From an uncultured Eubacteriales bacterium (GTDB lineage Bacteria > Bacillota_A > Clostridia > Christensenellales > Aristaeellaceae), in the NCBI GenBank assembly GCA_944333375.1, contig CALVKX010000103.1, positions 1 through 7,299 of the forward strand: a stretch of DNA of 7,299 bases, given 5' to 3'. A program made the position numbers and the translations under genes. The notes under the pieces are model-generated. The model was not told the origin of the DNA. It worked only from the letters and a program-made list of their open reading frames with translations, and made no database searches. This document shows, piece by piece, positions 1 through 7,042 of the stretch (the stretch's first letter is position 1; every line of letters begins with the position of its first letter).

Positions 1-1
1 A

Positions 2-1951
2 AGCGAGGAAGGCGTGCAAACGCCTCTGCAGCGCCGGATGGCGGACCTTGGAAAAAAGCTCGCACTGCTGTGCCTGATCGTCTGCGCGGCGGTGTTCGCG
101 GCCGGCGTGGCATACGGAAACGACGCGGGCGAGATGTTCATGACCGCCATCAGCCTGGCCGTGGCCGCCATTCCCGAGGGCCTTCTCGCCATCGTTACGA
201 TCGTGCTGGCGCTGGGCGTACAGCAGATGATCGCGCACCATGCCGTCATCCGCCGCCTCCCGGCCGTGGAGACGCTGGGCAGCGCCACCGTAATCTGCTC
301 GGACAAGACGGGCACGTTGACCATGAACCGCATGACGGTTACAGCCCTGAGCGATCCCTTCGAGGGATTCGACGCCGGCGCGCGCCAGCCCTCCGAGCCG
401 CTTCTGCGCACGATGGCGCTGTGCAACGACGCAAAGCCTGCGCTGGACGAGCAGGGAAACTCCGTGCTCACGGGCGACCCCACGGAGACCGCCCTGCTGG
501 GGTATGCCATGGCGCACGGCTTTGACCCCTCCGCCGCCCTTGCATCCATGCCCCGGGTGGATGAGCTTCCCTTCGACAGCGCGCTCAAGCGCATGACCAC
601 CGTCCACGCCCTGCCGGATAGCCGGTATCTGCTCTGCGTCAAAGGCGGTCTGGACGAGGTGCTCGCGCTGTGCACGTCCGTGGCGGACGGCGGCGCCTCG
701 CGCCCGCTGACGCAGGAGGACCGTGCCCTGATCGGGAAAACCGCCGCCGGGATGGCGCAAAACGCGCTGCGCGTGCTGGCCTTTGCCGCGGGAGAGGCCG
801 CCTCGCTCGCCGCGCCCGGGCAGCGCGACGCCTATGAGCGGGATCTGACCTTCCTGGGCATGGCCGGCATGATCGACCCGCCGCGGCCCTCCGCGCGGGA
901 AGCCGTGGCACGGTGCCGGCGCGCGGGCATCAAGCCCGTCATGATTACGGGCGATCACCGCCTTACCGCCAGCGCCATCGCCCGGGACCTGGGGATTTTG
1001 GAAAAGCAGGACCGCGTGGTGACGGGGCAGGATCTGGAGCGCATGGACGACGCGCGGCTGCGCGAGGAGGTGCGCGATATCGCGGTATATGCCCGGGTGT
1101 CCCCGGAACACAAGGTGCGCATCGTCAAGGCCTGGCAGAGCTGGGGCGACGTGGTGGCGATGACCGGCGACGGGGTCAACGATGCGCCCGCGCTCAAGCG
1201 CGCGGATATCGGCGTGGCCATGGGCCTGGGCGGCACCGAGGTGAGCAAGGAAGCCGCCGCCATGATCCTCACCGACGACAACTTCGCCACCATCGTCGAC
1301 GCCGTGGCGCAGGGCCGCGTGCTCTACATGAACATTCTCAAGGCGATTCAGTTTCTCCTCAGCTCCAACCTGGGCGAGGTGCTGCTCATCTTCGTGGCCA
1401 CGGTGCTCAACCTGGGCACGCCGCTACTGCCCATTCACATCCTCTGGGTGAACCTGATTACCGACAGCCTGCCCGCGCTGGCGCTGGGCAGAGAGCCTGC
1501 CGAGCCCGACGTAATGGACCAGCCGCCGCGCGATCCCCGCTCCCCCATCTTCACCCGTCCCCTGCTTTTCCGCGTGCTCTATCAGGGCGGCCTGATCGCT
1601 GCGCTCTCCCTTGCCGCTTACCTCTCGGGAGCCCGCGTGAGCCCGGAGACAGGGCACACCATGGCGTTTGCGGTCCTTGCGCTGTCCCAGCTCGTGCATG
1701 CCTTCAACGTGCGCAGCAACACCCGCTCGGCCCTGTGCGCAGTCAACCGCTGGATGATTTTCGCCTTTCTCGCGGGGCTGGCGTTGCAGCTGTGCGTGCT
1801 GCTCGTCCCCTTCCTTCGGGGGCTGTTCCATGTGGCGCCGCTCACTCCGGCCCAGTGGGGCCTGACGGTGCTGCTCAGCCTCATGCCTCTGCCCTTCGTG
1901 GAGATGCTCAAGGCCCTCGGCGTCACGGGCGAGAGCCGCACCCGCCGCTAG
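2..1951 (+). CDS. SERCA-like type II P-type cation (probably Ca2+) ATPase, 5' partial
   Basis: The gene is open at the left window edge. Codons in frame continue upstream of the GTG at 14, so that GTG is internal. About 649 residues remain of a family usually near 850-900, so the A domain and M1-M2 are missing. Numbering from the GTG at 14: M3 is about 14-35; M4 carries the ion-site motif VAAIPEGL (50-57); the phosphorylated Asp is D97 in DKTGTLT; the nucleotide-binding KGG is at 210-212; TGDHRLTA is at 312-319; the hinge TGDGVNDAPA is at 384-393. M5 has SSNLGEV (N452, E455) and M6 has NLITD (N480, T483, D484), followed by M7-M10. These M4-M6 ligands match SERCA, so ATP-driven Ca2+ export across the cytoplasmic membrane is the likely role. 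In M8 the SERCA Glu908 position appears to be Gln (Q559), as inferred by eye alignment. Another divalent cation cannot be excluded. A strong terminator follows the stop. Confidence 0.95.
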   Translation, partial: SEEGVQTPLQRRMADLGKKLALLCLIVCAAVFAAGVAYGNDAGEMFMTAISLAVAAIPEGLLAIVTIVLALGVQQMIAHHAVIRRLPAVETLGSATVICSDKTGTLTMNRMTVTALSDPFEGFDAGARQPSEPLLRTMALCNDAKPALDEQGNSVLTGDPTETALLGYAMAHGFDPSAALASMPRVDELPFDSALKRMTTVHALPDSRYLLCVKGGLDEVLALCTSVADGGASRPLTQEDRALIGKTAAGMAQNALRVLAFAAGEAASLAAPGQRDAYERDLTFLGMAGMIDPPRPSAREAVARCRRAGIKPVMITGDHRLTASAIARDLGILEKQDRVVTGQDLERMDDARLREEVRDIAVYARVSPEHKVRIVKAWQSWGDVVAMTGDGVNDAPALKRADIGVAMGLGGTEVSKEAAAMILTDDNFATIVDAVAQGRVLYMNILKAIQFLLSSNLGEVLLIFVATVLNLGTPLLPIHILWVNLITDSLPALALGREPAEPDVMDQPPRDPRSPIFTRPLLFRVLYQGGLIAALSLAAYLSGARVSPETGHTMAFAVLALSQLVHAFNVRSNTRSALCAVNRWMIFAFLAGLALQLCVLLVPFLRGLFHVAPLTPAQWGLTVLLSLMPLPFVEMLKALGVTGESRTRR

Positions 1952-1981
1952 CCGGCGCCGTGCGAAGGCCCAGCCGTAGAC

Positions 1982-2032
1982 AAACGCCCGGCCGCACTGG
2001 CTTGACAGCGCGGCCGGGCGTTTCAGTTTTTT
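1982..2032 (+). terminator. Rho-independent terminator of the ATPase gene
   Basis: A perfect 14-bp G+C-rich stem (1982-1995 pairs with 2010-2023) has a 14-base loop. It is followed by CAG and a run of six T at 2027-2032. It starts 31 bases after the ATPase stop. It also lies 14 bases past the stop of the converging zinc-ribbon gene. In that direction the T-run after the stem is only TTT, then G, so it may stop both transcripts but is better built for the + strand. Confidence 0.88.
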
Positions 2033-2036
2033 CGGG

Positions 2037-3944
2037 TCACGGATCTTTTACATACGTGTAGCGCACGATCAGCCACGGTTTGCTGTCATACATGCCGTAG
2101 GCGTCCCCGTAGAGGTCGTAGCACTTGCCGACCTCCCAGGTGGTGCGGGAGTCGTTTTCCACGTAGACCAGCAACGGCTGTTCCTCGGTTCCCACATTGA
2201 CGAAGGCGCGCTGCGGCTTGGTGGTCTCAATGGAGGTGACGATGGCCTTCTGGCAGATGTAGATCTGCTGGTTGGCCACGCGGGTGCTGAGGTTGTCCAT
2301 GAGGTTGGTATATCCGTCCGCAATATCCCACGCCTTGCGGGAATAGATGTTGACGTTGGGCACGTAATCGACGATATGCTCCACGCGCGTGGTGTTTTTG
2401 CCGGGGTAATCGGCGGTGATGATGATGGTGTTCTCGCCGATCTTGTCAAAGGTCGCAATAAAGCTGAAGGAACCGTCGCTGGCGGTGTTGGTGATGTCCA
2501 GGTCGCGGTAGGGCGAGAGGACCTTGACCACCGCGCCGGGCAGCGTAGTGCCGCGGACGGTCATGAAGCCGTCGTCGTTGGTGCTGGCGATGTCGCTGGC
2601 CAGGTCCAGGGGAATGTCCTGCTTTTCTCGATAGAGGGTCACGGTCATGGAATTCTCGCGGCAATACTGGCTGCGCACGACGATCTCGAAATTGTTTTCC
2701 CCGATGGGCTGGACGGTGGCATTGTAGCTGACCTTGCCGCCCTCGGTGTTGACCAGGTCGCTGTAATCCTCGCCGTTGATGGTGACGGTGCTGCCCTCGC
2801 GGACATAAAAGACGATGTTGTACATGGCCGTGCTGACCACCTGATAGGGGCTGTCCGGCGTGCTGAGCTCGATGGGCGAGAGCGGGATATCAATTTCGTA
2901 GTGGATGGGCTCCAGGGGCTGCTGGCGGCCCGCGTCGGTGATGACGTAGGGCGTAAGGGTGACGGTCATGGTGTCCTGGAGATAGTCCTCGTAGTTGTCG
3001 TACCAGGTGTGGTCCAGGATGTCAAACGTGGCAAAGCCGCCGGTGACGATGGCTGAGGTGCGCAGTTCCCGGATGGTGATGCGCTGGCCGTCCTCGCCGG
3101 GAATGGTCACGGTATGGGCCGCCATATCGTCCCGAATGGTCGGAATCACCGCAGCGGTGCGCTCGTCAACGTTCTTGTCGGCGGTGAGCATGGGGACCAC
3201 AAAGGCGACCGCGAGCCAGCCGGCCACCCCCAAAAACGCCAGCAGAATCAAAAAGCGCAAAACGCGCCTGCCGCTGTGGCGGCGGGGCTTGTGGCTGAGC
3301 GCCGCGTTTTTAAGGCGCATGGAGTTCTCGTATTCGTCCTGGTTGGCAAAGGAGGGCAGGTACGCGCTGGTATCATGGTAGCCGTCATAGACGGGTTCGC
3401 TCTCGTCCGGGTGCTGGATGTTGACGATGCGGCGCGTGTTTCCGTAGCCGTAGACCTCGTCCTCGGGTTCGGAGGAGGAGTAGGTGGTGCGGTATTTGGG
3501 CGGATAAACGCGCCGGGCGTCGGGCTGCACCTCGCCCTCCTCCACCAGCTCGGGCGCCACGGGGCGCAGGGCCGTGTCGGGATCGTCATAGGCGGAAAAG
3601 AAGGTGCCGCGGTTGCTGGTGGTGCGAACCGAGCGGCCGGAGGGCGCCATGCCGCGCCGCGCCGCCTCCTCCCGAAGCATGCGCTGTTTCTGCTCGCCGA
3701 CGATCTTTCGCGTCTTAAGGTCCGCCATCTCGCTGGCCAGCCGTTCGCGGGGGTCGCTGGCGCTCTCCTCCCGCCCCGCCTCATCCACGCGGATATAGCT
3801 TTTATCCCGGTCCTGGTCCTCCAGCTCCAGCTGCCAGGCGGGCACCCCCTGAGGGCCGTAGGCATCGTTGGGCAGCTCCTGCCCGCAATAGATGCAATGC
3901 GGCAGGCTGGCCTGATTCCACTTTCCACAATTTGGACACTTCAT
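2037..3944 (-). CDS. Zinc-ribbon, single-pass membrane protein with Ig-like extracytoplasmic region
   Basis: This 635-residue protein has no name that I recognise. The N-terminus holds a zinc ribbon, C3-x2-C6 and C17-x2-C20. A charged, low-complexity segment (about 40-225) follows, rich in Glu, Arg and Pro/Tyr. A single membrane helix lies at about 229-252 after the basic stretch RRHSGRR, so the zinc ribbon should be cytosolic and the rest outside. The outer part (about 270-635) is beta-rich. Two Ig-like units look likely, at about 376-438 and 455-515; the second has the pattern GFMTVRGTTLPGAVVKV and then DGSFSF. The C-terminal 80 residues could be a small OB-like barrel, which is a weak guess. 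The ATG at 3944 is supported by AAGGAG nine bases upstream. The gene lies 72 bp after merR on the same strand. I see no clear promoter or terminator in that gap, so cotranscription is possible. The function is unknown; a sensor or envelope-anchored scaffold would fit. Confidence 0.85.
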   Translation of the reverse strand: MKCPNCGKWNQASLPHCIYCGQELPNDAYGPQGVPAWQLELEDQDRDKSYIRVDEAGREESASDPRERLASEMADLKTRKIVGEQKQRMLREEAARRGMAPSGRSVRTTSNRGTFFSAYDDPDTALRPVAPELVEEGEVQPDARRVYPPKYRTTYSSSEPEDEVYGYGNTRRIVNIQHPDESEPVYDGYHDTSAYLPSFANQDEYENSMRLKNAALSHKPRRHSGRRVLRFLILLAFLGVAGWLAVAFVVPMLTADKNVDERTAAVIPTIRDDMAAHTVTIPGEDGQRITIRELRTSAIVTGGFATFDILDHTWYDNYEDYLQDTMTVTLTPYVITDAGRQQPLEPIHYEIDIPLSPIELSTPDSPYQVVSTAMYNIVFYVREGSTVTINGEDYSDLVNTEGGKVSYNATVQPIGENNFEIVVRSQYCRENSMTVTLYREKQDIPLDLASDIASTNDDGFMTVRGTTLPGAVVKVLSPYRDLDITNTASDGSFSFIATFDKIGENTIIITADYPGKNTTRVEHIVDYVPNVNIYSRKAWDIADGYTNLMDNLSTRVANQQIYICQKAIVTSIETTKPQRAFVNVGTEEQPLLVYVENDSRTTWEVGKCYDLYGDAYGMYDSKPWLIVRYTYVKDP

Positions 3945-4016
3945 CCGGGGATGCTCCTTCTTGCTTGTACTCGTTTAGGGTTTTCGCCGCTGCGCGCGGA
4001 GATTCCTGCCCGCCGG

Positions 4017-4802
4017 TCAACTGTTACATGCCACCAGCTGGATCTCGACGATCTTGACATCCGGGCGGAAGCAATCGCCCTCCATGTTTGAGAGCAGGAG
4101 CAAATCGTCCCGTGAAGCACCCAGCCGCGCCGCAGCCCGCTCCCACAGTTCGCTTCCGGACTCCCATTCCGTTTGCAGGCAGAGATACTCTCCCTGTGCG
4201 AGGGTAATGATGCAGCCGTTTTGCGCATCGGGATCGGAAACCTCCCAGCATACTGACATTTCCGCCCCCTTGCAGCGGTACAGCATGCACATGGGCAGCA
4301 CCGGGTACATCCCGCACTCCCGCGCATAGGCGTTGAGGGTGGCAAAGGCTGTTTCCAGTTCGCTGAGCTCATCCATCCCGCCGCCATAGGCCCGAGCTAC
4401 CAGCTTTCTTTGAGGAAAACGGCGCCGGTAGACGCCTTGCCGCCCCGCGTAGCGGCTCATATCCTCCAGATAGTTGAGCGTATGCTCGATGCCTCGCAGG
4501 CTGCCCTGAAGCTCGCGGATCTTTTCCTCCGTGCGCCGCCTGCCCTCCTCAAACAGGGCGCGGCTCCGAAAGTCCCCGCTTTCATCAAAGTAGGCCCTGA
4601 GCTCCTTGAGCGGCACGCCCAGGTTGATGCACAGCAAAATCATGTCCAGCACCGAAAGCTGCTCGGCCGTGTAATAGCGGTAGCGCGTCTGGGGATCGGT
4701 ATACGCCGGGGTCAGGATGCCCAGGCGCTCATAGTAGCGCAGGGAGTTGATGTCGATGCCGCGCAGCCTGGCAAACCTGCTGATGGTTAAATGGTCTTTC
4801 AC
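4017..4802 (-). CDS. MerR-family transcriptional regulator with GyrI-like effector domain
   Basis: The protein has 261 residues and starts at the GTG at 4802, chosen because AGGAGG lies six bases upstream and the MerR domain begins right there. In-frame codons continue upstream to 4997, but they would run through the intergenic promoter into the MATE gene and have no binding site. Residues 5-72 form the winged helix: TISRFARLRGI, then LRYYERLGIL (21-30) and the wing signature RYRYYTAEQL. A dimerising coiled coil covers about 85-118. Residues 130-261 resemble the GyrI/AraC effector-binding fold that binds drugs in BmrR-type regulators, which is a family-level inference. No metal-binding Cys cluster of the MerR/CueR kind is evident. 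It is divergent from a MATE pump, with an operator-like dyad between them. It therefore probably senses a toxic compound, activates the pump and represses itself. Confidence 0.93.
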   Translation of the reverse strand: MKDHLTISRFARLRGIDINSLRYYERLGILTPAYTDPQTRYRYYTAEQLSVLDMILLCINLGVPLKELRAYFDESGDFRSRALFEEGRRRTEEKIRELQGSLRGIEHTLNYLEDMSRYAGRQGVYRRRFPQRKLVARAYGGGMDELSELETAFATLNAYARECGMYPVLPMCMLYRCKGAEMSVCWEVSDPDAQNGCIITLAQGEYLCLQTEWESGSELWERAAARLGASRDDLLLLSNMEGDCFRPDVKIVEIQLVACNS

Positions 4803-4814
4803 TGCCTTCCTCCT
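4803..4814 (-). promoter_or_regulatory. Ribosome binding site fixing the merR GTG start
   Basis: On the minus strand AGGAGG (4814-4809) lies six bases before the GTG at 4802. It decides the start of the regulator, since the longer in-frame extension has no such signal. Confidence 0.85.
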
Positions 4815-4815
4815 A

Positions 4816-4846
4816 TTGACTCTATTATAATAACAGGGTTTAGAAT
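4816..4846 (+). promoter_or_regulatory. MerR-type promoter of the MATE gene, 19-bp spacer
   Basis: The -35 is TTGACT (4816-4821) and the -10 is TAGAAT (4841-4846), exactly 19 bp apart. Promoters activated by MerR-family proteins typically have 19-20 bp spacers that the bound regulator shortens by DNA distortion. A start near 4853 would give a leader of about 30 bases. A TATAAT on the + strand at 4826-4831 could be a rival -10, but it has no good -35 17 bp upstream. Confidence 0.75.
4819..4839. promoter_or_regulatory. Probable MerR operator dyad
   Basis: This is a 21-bp imperfect inverted repeat centred on 4829. The left arm is ACTCTATTAT and the right arm is ATAACAGGGT; eight of ten arm positions pair. 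It sits over the spacer of the MATE promoter and over the -10 of the opposing merR promoter. That placement is the usual one for MerR-family operators. Binding by the adjacent regulator is inferred, not shown. Confidence 0.7.
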
Positions 4847-4855
4847 AAGATGCAA
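4827..4855 (-). promoter_or_regulatory. Probable merR promoter, interlocked with the MATE promoter
   Basis: Read on the minus strand, TTGCAT (4855-4850) is followed after 17 bp by TATTAT (4832-4827). A TATAAT at 4829-4824 is an alternative -10 with a 20-bp spacer. Transcription would start near 4820, just upstream of the merR binding site. The -10 lies inside the dyad, so the regulator could block its own transcription. Confidence 0.6.
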
Positions 4856-4868
4856 GACAGCGTTTGCG

Positions 4869-4884
4869 AAGGAGGCAGGTACCA
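4869..4884 (+). promoter_or_regulatory. Ribosome binding site fixing the MATE GTG start
   Basis: AAGGAGG at 4869-4875 lies nine bases before the GTG at 4885. A TTG at 4864 in the same frame lies upstream of this site and would translate through it, so it is not the start. Confidence 0.88.
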
Positions 4885-6210
4885 GTGGACAGCAAACAGG
4901 ACTTCACACAGGGCAGCATCTTTGGCAAGATGATGCAGTTTATGATTCCCATTCTGGGCGCGCAGATTCTGCAGGCCATGTACGGCGCGGTGGACATGCT
5001 GGTCGTGGGTCATTTCGGGACCAACGCGGCCATTTCGGGTGTTTCCACGGGCAGCAGCATCATGAACCTCGTCACCTTCGTGCTCAGCCAGCTTGCGGTG
5101 GGCGTGATGATTCTCATCGGCCGGTATCTGGGCCAGCGCCAAAGCGAGCGCATCGGCACCCTCATCGGCCGGGCTATCGCCTTTTTTCTGGCGGTTTCGG
5201 TGGTGCTGACGGCGGCGCTGGTGATCTTCGCCAAGCCCATCGCCGTGCTCATGCAGGCGCCCGCCGAGGCCGTGGAGCTGACGGCGCAGTACATCCGCAT
5301 CTGCGGGGTCGGCTGCGTGTTTGTGGTGTTCTACAACCTCATCAGCTGCATCTTCCGCGGGCTTGGCAACTCGCGGCTTCCGCTTCTGTTCGTGGGCATC
5401 GCCTGCGTGGTCAACATCGTCGGCGACCTGGCCCTGGTGGCCCTGCTGGATATGAACGTGGCCGGCGCGGCCATTGCAACCATCGCGGCCCAGGCGGTCA
5501 GCGTGCTTCTTTCCCTGCTCATCATCCGCCGGCAAAAGCTCCCCTTCCGCTTCTCCAGAAAGGACATCCGCCTGGACCGGGAGGTCGCCGGGTTCGTCCG
5601 TGTGGGCGCCCCGCTGGCCTTGCAGGAGCTTTTGACCAACATCTCCTTTCTGGCCATCTGCGCCTTTATCAACCGCCTGGGGCTGGACGCCTCCAACGGC
5701 TACGGCATCGCTCAGAAAATTCAGTCCTTCGTCATGCTGGTGCCCTCCTCCATCATGCAGTGCATGGCCTCCTTCGTGGCTCAGAACGTAGGCGCCGGCA
5801 AGGAGGAGCGCGCCAAGAAGGGCATGCTCTACGGCATGGCCGTGGGCGCGGGCATTGGCGTGGTCATCGCGGCGCTCGCCCTGTTCAGGGGCGATTTGCT
5901 CGCCTCCCTGTTTTCGGGCAACGCCCAGGACATCGCCCGGGCCTTTGAATACCTGCGCGGCTTTGCCCCCGAAGCCGTGCTCACCAGCGTCCTGTTCAGC
6001 TTTCTGGGGTACTTCAACGGCCATTCCCGCTCCACCTTCGTCATGGTCCAGAGCATCGCGCAGGCGTTTCTCATCCGCCTGCCCGTCTCCTACCTCATGA
6101 GCATCCAACCCGGCGTCTCGTTGACCGGCGTGGGCCTGGCCGTTCCGCTTTCGACGGTGTTCGGCATCGCGATGTGCCTTTGGTACTATCGCCGCATGCG
6201 CCGGGAATAG
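4885..6210 (+). CDS. MATE-family multidrug efflux transporter
   Basis: This 441-residue protein is close to the usual MATE length of about 440-460. It should sit in the cytoplasmic membrane with 12 helices arranged as two homologous MatE halves, about 15-180 and 235-400, exporting drugs or other organic cations in exchange for Na+ or H+. Supporting sequence: the N-terminal GSIFGKMMQFMIPILGAQIL, then AVDMLVVGHFG at 35-45, IFRGLGNSRLPL at 156-167, and in the second half NGYGIAQKIQSFVMLVPSSI (281-300) followed by FVAQNVGAGK (307-316). FLGYFNGHSRS (383-393) is also typical of the family. It starts at GTG, set by AAGGAGG nine bases upstream. It is divergent from a MerR regulator whose probable operator lies in its promoter, so expression is probably induced by the substrate or a related toxin. 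The stop is only 11 bp from the stop of the converging gene, leaving no room for an intergenic terminator. The substrate cannot be read from sequence. Confidence 0.95.
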   Translation: MDSKQDFTQGSIFGKMMQFMIPILGAQILQAMYGAVDMLVVGHFGTNAAISGVSTGSSIMNLVTFVLSQLAVGVMILIGRYLGQRQSERIGTLIGRAIAFFLAVSVVLTAALVIFAKPIAVLMQAPAEAVELTAQYIRICGVGCVFVVFYNLISCIFRGLGNSRLPLLFVGIACVVNIVGDLALVALLDMNVAGAAIATIAAQAVSVLLSLLIIRRQKLPFRFSRKDIRLDREVAGFVRVGAPLALQELLTNISFLAICAFINRLGLDASNGYGIAQKIQSFVMLVPSSIMQCMASFVAQNVGAGKEERAKKGMLYGMAVGAGIGVVIAALALFRGDLLASLFSGNAQDIARAFEYLRGFAPEAVLTSVLFSFLGYFNGHSRSTFVMVQSIAQAFLIRLPVSYLMSIQPGVSLTGVGLAVPLSTVFGIAMCLWYYRRMRRE

Positions 6211-6221
6211 CCGCGCGCCCG

Positions 6222-6536
6222 TCAGGGCTGGCCCTCCAGATATTCCTGCCACAGGTCCATAAAGCAGTCCAGCAGCAACGCTACCGTCATGTCCTCGTCG
6301 TCCTGGCCGGGATTGTCTCCCAGCCAGGCGTCGTATATGTACTCAAACGCCTCGTCCTCGTCGTATTCGACGGGCTTCCCGGGTTCGTCCGTCCCGGTCA
6401 GACGCCTGAAGTGCAGGTCGTATTCGATCATGTCGCCGATGATCCGGGGCAGGCGCGGGGCCAGGCTCCCAAAGGCCCTGAGGTCCAGGCCGTCGAGAAT
6501 ATACTGCCGCGCCGCTTCCCTGTCCAGGTTTTTCAT
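6222..6536 (-). CDS. Small acidic protein of unknown function
   Basis: I do not recognise this 104-residue protein. It is strongly acidic: 25 Asp/Glu against 9 Lys/Arg, with a dense acidic tract PVEYDEDEAFEY at about 55-66 and QDDED at 78-82. It is probably helical and cytosolic, with no membrane segment or signal peptide. AAGGAGG at 6550-6544 on the minus strand sets the start. Two adjacent ATGs follow it, and the second (6536, seven bases away) is better spaced than the first (6539, four bases), so the protein could be one residue longer. It lies downstream of rplS on the same strand, but the rplS terminator intervenes. I see no separate promoter in the short gap, so read-through may be its only source. 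It converges on the MATE gene with 11 bp between stops. Confidence 0.75.
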   Translation of the reverse strand: MKNLDREAARQYILDGLDLRAFGSLAPRLPRIIGDMIEYDLHFRRLTGTDEPGKPVEYDEDEAFEYIYDAWLGDNPGQDDEDMTVALLLDCFMDLWQEYLEGQP

Positions 6537-6563
6537 CATGGGTCCTCCTTTTTGAAAGGGTGC

Positions 6564-6592
6564 AAAAGAGCGCCCAACAACGCTGGGCGCTC
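6564..6592 (-). terminator. Rho-independent terminator after rplS
   Basis: On the minus strand a perfect 9-bp stem, GAGCGCCCA with TGGGCGCTC (6592-6584 and 6576-6568), encloses a 7-base loop. It is followed by TTTT at 6567-6564. It lies 18 bases past the rplS stop. The short T-run suggests incomplete termination, which would let some transcription reach the acidic-protein gene 28 bases further on. Confidence 0.8.
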
Positions 6593-6610
6593 CTTGTGTC
6601 TGCGTTTGGA

Positions 6611-6961
6611 TCACACGCGCTTGGCTTCCTTGATCTTGGCCGCCTTGCCCTGCAGGGAACGCAGGTAGTACAGCTTCGCGCGACGGACCTTGCCGCGGCG
6701 GATCACTTCGATATGGTCCACGCGGGGGGAATGCAGCGGGAACGTGCGCTCCACGCCGATGCCGTAGGACACGCGGCGCACGGTGAACGTCTCGCGGATA
6801 CCGCCGTTGCGCTTCGCCATCACGGTGCCTTCAAAAGCCTGAAGACGCTCGCGGCTGCCTTCCACAACCTTCACGAAAACGCGAACGGTGTCACCGATGC
6901 CAAACGCAGGCAGATCGGTGCGGAGCTGAGCCTTTTCGATGGAACGAATGATTTCACTCAT
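6611..6961 (-). CDS. rplS: 50S ribosomal protein L19
   Basis: This 116-residue protein matches the usual L19 length and is recognisable throughout. Residues 18-30 ([13 protein letters not shown]) form the start of the barrel. [25 protein letters not shown] follows at about 39-63, here described as the central conserved stretch. Then come [11 protein letters not shown] and the basic tail [12 protein letters not shown]19 is a large-subunit protein at the 30S-50S interface. The ATG at 6961 has AAGGAGG eight bases upstream. In many Firmicutes rplS closes an rpsP-rimM-trmD-rplS operon. Here the upstream neighbour is instead a flavoprotein gene, and rplS has its own strong promoter and a leader of about 75 bases, so it looks monocistronic or followed only by read-through into the acidic gene. 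Confidence 0.98.
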   Translation of the reverse strand: MSEIIRSIEKAQLRTDLPAFGIGDTVRVFVKVVEGSRERLQAFEGTVMAKRNGGIRETFTVRRVSYGIGVERTFPLHSPRVDHIEVIRRGKVRRAKLYYLRSLQGKAAKIKEAKRV

Positions 6962-7042
6962 TTCATTGGCCTCCTTCCTTCGTAGACGTTCGTGCCCGCG
7001 GCCTTGCCCGGACAGAGGACCGCCCGTTATGTCACAAGGAGT

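Noticed and set aside
913..2061. A 382-codon + strand frame overlapping the ATPase gene and its terminator
   Set aside because: Its product is Arg/Gly/Pro/His-rich shadow sequence with no recognisable motif, and it runs through the terminator hairpin. The ATPase frame carries every catalytic motif.
2376..3056. A 226-codon + strand frame antisense to the zinc-ribbon gene
   Set aside because: It is Val/Asp/Gly repetitive shadow sequence. The minus frame has a proper start, a zinc ribbon, a membrane helix and Ig-like patterns.
4803..4997. An upstream extension of the MerR regulator to 4997
   Set aside because: It would cover the divergent promoters and the start of the MATE gene, has no ribosome binding site, and adds residues before the normal start of the MerR domain. 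GTG at 4802 with AGGAGG is better.
4840..6252. A 470-codon open frame on the minus strand antisense to the MATE gene
   Set aside because: Its translation is low-complexity and rich in His, Asp, Gly and Ala, as expected for the complement of a GC-rich coding frame. It has no domain or binding site, while the + strand encodes a complete MATE protein.
6549..6593. A 14-codon TTG-initiated leader peptide through the rplS terminator, ending at the ATG of the acidic gene
   Set aside because: AAGGAG sits nine bases before a TTG and the frame stops at the next gene's start, but it lies within a terminator stem, uses a rare start codon and is very short. Chance is the simpler explanation.
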